64,000 nt of DNA from Pseudomonas sp. URMO17WK12:I11. GTDB taxonomy: Bacteria; Pseudomonadota; Gammaproteobacteria; Pseudomonadales; Pseudomonadaceae. Of the stretch, positions 59,033-64,000 are shown in pieces (the first letter of the stretch is position 1; the number at the start of each line of letters is the position of its first letter). The DNA lies in the NCBI RefSeq assembly GCF_007677725.1, contig NZ_VEDF01000001.1, forward strand, positions 265,457 to 329,456. The letters run 5' to 3'. The translations under genes and the position numbers were made by a program. Below the pieces are notes generated by a model, which did no database searches, was not told the origin of the DNA, and worked only from the letters and a program-made list of their open reading frames with translations.

Positions 59033-59845
59033 GTGACCGAGTACACCGCGTTCAAGGTCGACCTGACCGACAACATCGCCCACGTGCAGATCAACCGCCC
59101 TGAGAAGATCAACGCCATGAACGGCGCCTTCTGGGAGGAAATCATCGCCATCTTCCGGTGGATCGATGACCTCGATGCCGTGCGCGCAGTCGTGATCAGC
59201 GGCGCCGGCAAGCACTTCTCGGCGGGCATCGACCTGATGATGCTGGCCTCGCTGGCCGGTGAAATGGGCAAGGATGTTGGTCGCAATGCGCGCTTGCTGC
59301 GCAAGACCATCCAGCGCCTGCAGGCCTCCTTCAGCGCCGTGGCCGACTGCCGCAAGCCGGTCCTGGCAGCGGTGCAGGGCTACTGTATCGGCGGCGCCAT
59401 CGACTTGATCTCGGCCTGCGACATGCGCTATTGCAGCGAAGATGCGCAGTTCTCGATCAAGGAGATCGACATGGGCATGGCCGCCGACGTCGGCACCCTG
59501 CAACGTTTGCCTGGCATCATCGGCGACGGCATCATGCGCGAATTGGCGTTCACCGGGCGCACCGTGCAGGCTGAAGAGGCGGCGCGTATTGGCTTGGTCA
59601 ACCGCGTGTATGCTGATCACGCAGCCTTGCTCGACGGCGTCTTTGCCATCGCCCGCGAGATTGCCGCAAAATCACCCATCGCCGTGGCGGGTACCAAACA
59701 GCTGCTCAGTTACATGCGCGACCACCGGATCGATGATGGTTTGGACTACATCGCCACCTGGAACGCCGCCATGCTGCAATCGGAAGACTTGCGGGTGGCC
59801 GTGGCCGCGCACATGAGCAAACAGAAACCGACGTTCGCCGACTGA
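59033..59845 (+). CDS. Crotonase-family enzyme, probable delta3,5-delta2,4-dienoyl-CoA isomerase
   Basis: A 270-residue crotonase from GTG 59033 with GGAG 9 bp upstream; the frame is open for 261 codons before this but that part is antisense to blc. Oxyanion-hole segments ISGAGKHFSAGIDLMML and VQGYCIGGAIDLISACD are present. Three acids known in mammalian dienoyl-CoA isomerase are conserved: Asp in GGAIDLISAC, Glu in SIKEIDMG and Asp in AADVGTLQRLP. This favours isomerisation of 3,5-dienoyl-CoA from unsaturated fatty acids over simple hydration. A 33-bp gap leads to nudC. Confidence 0.88.
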   Translation: MTEYTAFKVDLTDNIAHVQINRPEKINAMNGAFWEEIIAIFRWIDDLDAVRAVVISGAGKHFSAGIDLMMLASLAGEMGKDVGRNARLLRKTIQRLQASFSAVADCRKPVLAAVQGYCIGGAIDLISACDMRYCSEDAQFSIKEIDMGMAADVGTLQRLPGIIGDGIMRELAFTGRTVQAEEAARIGLVNRVYADHAALLDGVFAIAREIAAKSPIAVAGTKQLLSYMRDHRIDDGLDYIATWNAAMLQSEDLRVAVAAHMSKQKPTFAD

Positions 59846-59878
59846 CCGGGTCGCGGGCGCATTCAAGGAACCCCTGAT

Positions 59879-60709
59879 ATGTCAGCTCGCTGGAGCACCG
59901 CAGTACTCGACCCACAGCTTGCCGGTGGGCTGGCCGTGGCGCGCAGCCCGGAAGGTTTTCTGGTTGATGCCAATGGCGCGCTGTTCCCCCGTGAATGGCT
60001 CAAGCGCCAGGCGCTCGAGGTGTTGTGCGAGCATGGCATCGGTCACTTCGACGGTGAACCGGTGTTCCTGCTCGAGCTGCGCAACGCAGTTGACGTGCCT
60101 GGCTGCAGCTGGCGCGGCTTGCGCGCGTTCATGCTCGAAGGCGATTTCGACACCTATACCGTGCTCGCCTACGCCGCGCAGATCGGCACCTGGGCGCGCG
60201 AACATCGTTTCTGCGGCAGTTGCGGCCAGGCCATGACGCAGATCCGCTGGGAGCGAGCGATGCATTGCCAGGCGTGCGATCTGCGCAGCTACCCGCGTAT
60301 CTCGCCTAGCATGATCGTGCTGGTGACCCGGGGTGACGAGATCCTGCTGGCGCGCTCGCCGCGCTTTGTCTCAGGGGTATATAGCACCCTGGCAGGTTTT
60401 GCCGAACCCGGCGAGTCGGCCGAGGATTGCCTGGTGCGCGAGGTGCGCGAAGAAGTGGCGGTAGAGGTGCGCAACATCCAGTACGTTGGCAGTCAGTGCT
60501 GGCCGTTCCCGCATTCGATGATGCTCGGTTTCCATGCTGAATATGCCGGCGGCGAAATCGTCATGCAGCCGGACGAAATCGAGGATGCCCAGTGGTTCAG
60601 CGTCCATGACCTGCCGCCATTGCCAGCGGGGCGATCGATCGCCCGTTATCTGATCGACCTCTACGTAGCCCGCCGCTTAGGCCTGCCCGAACCAGTGCTG
60701 CCACGCTAG
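59879..60709 (+). CDS. nudC: NADH pyrophosphatase (NUDIX), RNA decapping type
   Basis: A 276-residue NudC. The zinc ribbon [20 protein letters not shown] plus the following QAC gives four cysteines in two CxxC pairs. The Nudix box [20 protein letters not shown] is intact for catalysis, though the usual Gly near its end is Ala (EEVAV). The NudC-specific SQPWPFPxS motif reads SQCWPFPHS here, with Cys for Pro. It cleaves NAD(H) and removes the NAD cap from RNA 5' ends. Its last 33 bp overlap the end of the convergent TSUP permease gene. Confidence 0.94.
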   Translation: MSARWSTAVLDPQLAGGLAVARSPEGFLVDANGALFPREWLKRQALEVLCEHGIGHFDGEPVFLLELRNAVDVPGCSWRGLRAFMLEGDFDTYTVLAYAAQIGTWAREHRFCGSCGQAMTQIRWERAMHCQACDLRSYPRISPSMIVLVTRGDEILLARSPRFVSGVYSTLAGFAEPGESAEDCLVREVREEVAVEVRNIQYVGSQCWPFPHSMMLGFHAEYAGGEIVMQPDEIEDAQWFSVHDLPPLPAGRSIARYLIDLYVARRLGLPEPVLPR

Positions 60710-61456
60710 GCGCACGGTCAGGGCCAGCACCACGGTGATGAACACGGGGCGGATGAACTTGCTGCCGCCACTGATTGCCGTGCGGGCGCCGAAGAACGCA
60801 CCGACCATCACTGACAAACCCATGCACAGGCCGACGATGTAGTCGACCTGCCCGGAGATGACGAAGACCGTCAGCGCGGCGATGTTGCTGACGAAGTTCA
60901 TGCTGCGGGCAACGCCGCTGGCGCGAACCAGGTCGATGGGGTAGAGCAGCAGCGTGCTCACCGTCCAGAACGCGCCGGTGCCTGGCCCCGCCACGCCATC
61001 ATAGAACCCCAGGGTGAAACCCTGGGGCAGTTGCCACTTCTTGCCGATGGGCACGTCGGCATCCACCGGTGCTTTCGGGGTGCCGCCAAACAGCAAATAG
61101 ACACCACAGGCGAACACGATCACCGGCAGCATCTTGTTCAGCCATTCGGCGGGCATGTAGTGGGCGACCACCGCGCCGATCAGGGCGCCGATCAACGTGC
61201 CGAACAGCGCCGGGCGCCACTGCGCGGGGTGGAACAGTTTGCGCCGGTAGTAGGTGAAGCCGGCGGTGGCCGAACCGAACGTCGAGCTCAGCTTGTTGGT
61301 ACCGAGCACCAGGTGTGGCGGCATGCCGGCCGTGAGCAGGGCAGGGGTGGTCAACAGGCCACCGCCACCGGCAATGGCATCGATGAAGCCGGCAACGAAG
61401 GCGACCAGCGCCAGAATCAGCAGGGTAAGCGGTTCAACGGTGAGTTCGAAAGGCAT
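60677..61456 (-). CDS. TSUP (TauE/SafE) family sulfite/anion permease
   Basis: A 259-residue inner-membrane protein with 7-8 hydrophobic helices. ATG 61456 ([20 protein letters not shown]) is the true start, as the 96 codons upstream in frame are non-hydrophobic and unrelated. Both family repeats are visible: [19 protein letters not shown] with [16 protein letters not shown] in the first half, and [20 protein letters not shown] with [15 protein letters not shown] in the second. Such proteins export or import sulfite, sulfonates or other small anions. It overlaps nudC tail to tail. Confidence 0.92.
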   Translation of the reverse strand: MPFELTVEPLTLLILALVAFVAGFIDAIAGGGGLLTTPALLTAGMPPHLVLGTNKLSSTFGSATAGFTYYRRKLFHPAQWRPALFGTLIGALIGAVVAHYMPAEWLNKMLPVIVFACGVYLLFGGTPKAPVDADVPIGKKWQLPQGFTLGFYDGVAGPGTGAFWTVSTLLLYPIDLVRASGVARSMNFVSNIAALTVFVISGQVDYIVGLCMGLSVMVGAFFGARTAISGGSKFIRPVFITVVLALTVRLAWQHWFGQA

Positions 61457-61650
61457 GGGGGGCCTGGCAAGCGAAGGGCAGGACATGCGGCAAAACGCCG
61501 CGCTGGAGGCGGCACATGGTAATGCCGGCAGCGTCCGTCTGCCAGCGCAGCGCATCTGATCCGGTTTTTTATCGTGTAGGTGCATCTGTAACCGTATCAG
61601 TGTGTCGCCGACAATAGTGTCAACCCTGCTATCACACTGAAGAGGTTCCG

Positions 61651-61734
61651 ATGGGCAAGCTTGCGCTGTTTCTAGGTGGCTTTTTACTGTTAACCGTGTT
61701 GATTGGCCTGTTGGGTACCATTCCCCCGGGTTGA
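61651..61734 (+). CDS. 27-residue membrane mini-protein
   Basis: A short frame reading MGKLALFLGGFLLLTVLIGL, then LGTIPPG and a TGA stop. A purine-rich GAAGAGG ribosome site lies 5 bp before the ATG, and an intrinsic terminator follows 17 bp after the stop, so it looks like a self-contained single-gene unit. The protein is a single hydrophobic helix (about residues 4-23) with a charged Lys3 and a Pro-Pro end, like other bacterial small membrane proteins. I do not recognise a family. Confidence 0.62.
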   Translation: MGKLALFLGGFLLLTVLIGLLGTIPPG

Positions 61735-61751
61735 GCTGCAGCACGCCCGCC

Positions 61752-61783
61752 GGCCCGTCTCCTCCGCAGACGGGCCCTGTTTG
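61752..61783 (+). terminator. Intrinsic terminator after the mini-protein
   Basis: Perfect 9-bp arms GGCCCGTCT (61752-61760) and AGACGGGCC (61768-61776) with a 7-nt loop, followed by CTGTTTG. Confidence 0.8.
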
Positions 61784-61926
61784 CCAGCCTACGCGCCAGG
61801 CCGTACCGCTGGACTAGTGGTCGAAGCCGGTCATTCTCAATCGTCAAAGCCTCGTGTAGTCTCCCGGGCGCGTCATAATGGGTCGCGGTGGCGAGCCGGT
61901 CTTTTGCCTTGGGAGTCTGTACATAG

Positions 61927-62121
61927 ATGGAATGCAAGAAAGGCACTTCAGCGATGTTGGAGTGGCGCAGCCGTTTCCTTAGCGAAGGCATCCTGGAGGA
62001 GGCCCAGTACGATCAGGCATTGCGCAATGCCGAGGCATTGGAGCAGGCCGGGACGATCACTGTTCAGGAATGGGTCGAGCTGGTCAGAGCAGCGAACAAC
62101 GCGCTGCTGCATGTGCGATAA
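61927..62121 (+). CDS. Small hypothetical protein
   Basis: A 64-residue acidic/amphipathic frame. The start may be ATG 61927 or, with a purine-rich stretch upstream, ATG 61954 (MLEWRSRFLSEGILEEAQYD). It contains helical segments QALRNAEALEQAGTITVQEW and VELVRAANNALLHV with no cysteine beyond Cys3 and no membrane segment. The pattern of charged and hydrophobic residues is protein-like, and codon use matches the neighbours. No family recognised. Confidence 0.55.
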   Translation: MECKKGTSAMLEWRSRFLSEGILEEAQYDQALRNAEALEQAGTITVQEWVELVRAANNALLHVR

Positions 62122-62237
62122 GTCCTTCATTGCGCGGAGAAATCTGTCCACAAAAAACGTGGGTAGGTCTGTGGATAAAGTGCTGAAGGCCAATAGCGTT
62201 GCGGGCTCTGTCAAATTGGACAGATTTTGAGCAGCGT

Positions 62238-63146
62238 TTAGCCGGTCTGCGCAGTTGCAACACTGCCGGCCTGGCGCAACGCCAGTAGCAGCTCACGTAC
62301 CCGCGCTGGCAGTTCAGCGCTTGGGTAGACCGCATGCATCTGCGGATCTGCGCCGGTGCTTGAGGTCAGCCGATAATCCGCGCACACCCGCACCAGGCGT
62401 CCTGCCTGCACCTGTGGCTCGGCGATCCAGTCAGCCAGGCGCGCGATTCCGGCGCCTGCCAGGGCGCTGTGATACACCGCATCGCCCGTGCCCAGGCGCA
62501 AGCGCGGATGTGGCCGCAGGCTGCTGATCTGGCCGTTGCGGCAGAAGTGCCAGGCTTTGAGAATGCGTGGTGCGGTGTGCAGAATCAACGCATGGCCGGG
62601 TAATTGCTCGGGGTGGTCGGGCTTGCCGGCCCGAGCGATGTAGGCCGGGCTGGCGTACAGATGGCGGCGATAACGCCAGAGCGGATAGCCGATCAATTCG
62701 CTTGACTGTGGAAAGGCGCCACGGATCACGAAATCCAACTTGCCCTGCAAGGGGTCCACGCTCGCATCGCTGTATTGCACGTCGAGGATGACCTGCGGGT
62801 GGCGCTGGCTGAAGCTGGCCAACACCTTGGGCAGAATCTGCTCAGCCAGCACCTGGGGGGCGGCGAAGCGTACCCAGCCTTGCGCACTGCCGCTCAGGGC
62901 GGCCAGCTCATCGGCGGCGTCGCGTTGCACATCGAGCAAGCGCTCGGCATGGGGCAGCAGGCGCTCGCCCGCTTCGGTCAAGGTGACGGCATTGGCGCTG
63001 CGGTTGAGCAGCGTGCAGCCGCTATTCTCCTCCAAGGCTTGCACCGCGCGCGTCACGGCGCTCGGTGAGCGGCCCAGAGCACGGGCTGCGGTGACGAAGC
63101 TGCGCTTGTGCGCAACGCTGACGAACGCCTGGATTTCACGCAACAT
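62238..63146 (-). CDS. LysR-family transcriptional regulator
   Basis: A LysR regulator of 302 residues if ATG 63146 is used (MLREIQAFVSVAHKRSFVTA, the normal LysR beginning); an in-frame ATG at 63194 would add 16 residues including CENCNEE. N-terminal winged HTH with AARALGRSPSAVTRAVQALE and LLNRSANAVTLTEAGERLLP; effector domain with VRFAAPQVLAEQILPKVLAS, LDFVIRGAFPQSSELIGYPL and GAGIARLADWIAEPQVQAGR. It belongs to the large CrgA/AaeR-like group. It is divergent from the TSUP gene at 63258 and probably controls it; the effector is unknown. Confidence 0.92.
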   Translation of the reverse strand: MLREIQAFVSVAHKRSFVTAARALGRSPSAVTRAVQALEENSGCTLLNRSANAVTLTEAGERLLPHAERLLDVQRDAADELAALSGSAQGWVRFAAPQVLAEQILPKVLASFSQRHPQVILDVQYSDASVDPLQGKLDFVIRGAFPQSSELIGYPLWRYRRHLYASPAYIARAGKPDHPEQLPGHALILHTAPRILKAWHFCRNGQISSLRPHPRLRLGTGDAVYHSALAGAGIARLADWIAEPQVQAGRLVRVCADYRLTSSTGADPQMHAVYPSAELPARVRELLLALRQAGSVATAQTG

Positions 63147-63257
63147 GTCCAACGCCACACGCAGTTCCTCATTGCAGTTTTCGCAATGTGGCATTTCAAC
63201 ACAGCGGCGTTGTTTTGATTAGCCTTGCAGCTTGTTTTCGCTGCCAGGAATCGCCCC

Positions 63258-64000
63258 ATGATGGATATCGTCGTTCTTTCCCTCTTCGCTTTTGCCGCCG
63301 GCTTGATCGATGCCGCAGTCGGCGGAGGCGGGCTGATTCAGATTCCGGCGCTGTTCAACGTCCTGCCCAGTGCTCAACCGGCAGCGTTGCTGGGCAGCAA
63401 CAAACTGGCATCGGTCTGTGGCACAGCGTTCGCTGCGCGCGCGTTCATCCGTAAGGTCACCTTGGACTGGGGCCTGATCCTGCCTGCCGCGCTCAGTGCC
63501 TTCGTCATGTCGTTCGTGGGTGCAGCGACGGTCTCGCTGGTACCGCCAAGTGTGATGCGCCCGGCGGTACTGGTGTTGATCGTGGTCATGGCCATCTACA
63601 CCTTTCTCAAGAAAGACTTCGGCACCCTGCACACGCCGCAGACGGTCGGCCGCAAACAGCAATGCCTGGCGGTTCTGATCGGCGCGGCCATCGGTTTCTA
63701 CGACGGGTTGTTCGGCCCAGGCACCGGCAGCTTTCTGATCTTCCTGTTCATCCGCTTCTTCGCGCTGGATTTCCTGCACGCCTCGGCGTCGGCCAAGGTG
63801 GTGAACATCGCCACCAACCTTGCTGCATTGGTGTTTTTCATCCCTTCCGGCAATGTGCTCTACGCCATTGCCCTGCCCATGGCTGTGTGCAACGTGCTGG
63901 GCGCGCTGACCGGCACCTGGTTGGCCGTACGCAAGGGCGCAGGTTTCGTGCGTGGGCTGTTTTTGCTGCTGCTGTGTGTGTTGATCGCCAAACTCTCGTG
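63258..64000 (+). CDS. TSUP (TauE/SafE) family permease (partial, runs off right edge)
   Basis: At least 247 residues from ATG 63258 (a second ATG follows directly) to the window end without a stop. Repeat 1: AAGLIDAAVGGGGLIQIPAL and LGSNKLASVCGTAFAARAFI; repeat 2: GFYDGLFGPGTGSFLIFLFI with SAKVVNIATNLAALVF. About eight membrane helices are expected and nearly all are within the window, so only a few residues are missing. It is a distant paralogue of the TSUP gene at 60677. The 111-bp gap to the divergent LysR gene would carry both promoters. Confidence 0.92.
   Translation, partial: MMDIVVLSLFAFAAGLIDAAVGGGGLIQIPALFNVLPSAQPAALLGSNKLASVCGTAFAARAFIRKVTLDWGLILPAALSAFVMSFVGAATVSLVPPSVMRPAVLVLIVVMAIYTFLKKDFGTLHTPQTVGRKQQCLAVLIGAAIGFYDGLFGPGTGSFLIFLFIRFFALDFLHASASAKVVNIATNLAALVFFIPSGNVLYAIALPMAVCNVLGALTGTWLAVRKGAGFVRGLFLLLLCVLIAKLS

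Overview
The window looks like a chromosomal segment of a Pseudomonas, most likely from the P. putida group. The evidence is high GC with GC-rich third positions, near-complete synteny (as I remember it) with the liu, GlgE/trehalose, gntZ-zwf and reductive-pyrimidine loci of that group, a PrrF-type Fur-controlled small RNA, and typical Pseudomonas family members such as DUF6124, a bacteriophytochrome and two TSUP permeases. I see no tRNA, rRNA, CRISPR array, prophage or insertion sequence. It reads as ordinary backbone with a few accessory insertions.

Layout, left to right. (1) 1-5024, minus strand: a light-sensing operon of bacteriophytochrome kinase, a small Rcp1-like response regulator and a large REC-PAS-PAS-kinase-REC hybrid that runs off the left edge. 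(2) 5290-11624, plus strand: a complete archaic chaperone-usher (Csu-type) pilus operon with four spore-coat-U pilins, chaperone, usher and two-domain tip adhesin. (3) 11662-14955: an M14 carboxypeptidase, then an iron and regulator island. The island holds a sigma-region-4/FecR-N fusion with a membrane anchor behind a candidate Fur box, a PrrF small RNA with its own promoter, Fur box and terminator, and a divergent pair (DUF6124 protein and CI/LexA-like repressor) around a set of related operator-like repeats. (4) 14985-20542, minus strand: liuABCD for leucine and isovalerate catabolism, with a perfect palindrome upstream that suits LiuR.

(5) 20821-41850: a large alpha-glucan/trehalose locus. 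Rightward glgE, treS-mak fusion and glgB turn trehalose into maltose, maltose 1-phosphate and branched glucan. Leftward glgA, treZ, malQ, treY, a DUF2934 gene and glgX make glucan and turn it back into trehalose. No glgC or glgP lies in the window. An autotransporter barrel and an endonuclease/exonuclease/phosphatase gene sit between the two arms. Both arms have AlgU-like promoter candidates upstream. (6) 42337-47716: two small genes, then gntZ-zwf (oxidative pentose phosphate pathway) and a GH15 glucoamylase/trehalase-like gene.

(7) 47772-55743: reductive pyrimidine degradation. It comprises a RutR-like TetR regulator, preA/preT dihydropyrimidine dehydrogenase, dihydropyrimidinase, an NCS1 permease and an N-carbamoyl-beta-alanine amidohydrolase-type enzyme. 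Two matching 24-bp pseudo-palindromes lie in the divergent promoter region. (8) 55784-64000: glpT, rnz, blc, a dienoyl-CoA isomerase-like crotonase, nudC overlapping tail-to-tail with a TSUP permease, a 27-residue membrane mini-protein with its own ribosome site and terminator, a small unknown gene, and a LysR gene divergent from a second TSUP permease cut by the right edge.

The points I find most worth following are the membrane-anchored sigma4-FecR hybrid next to prrF, the CI-like repressor that has lost both catalytic residues of self-cleavage, the pyrimidine operator pair, and the 27-residue mini-protein.
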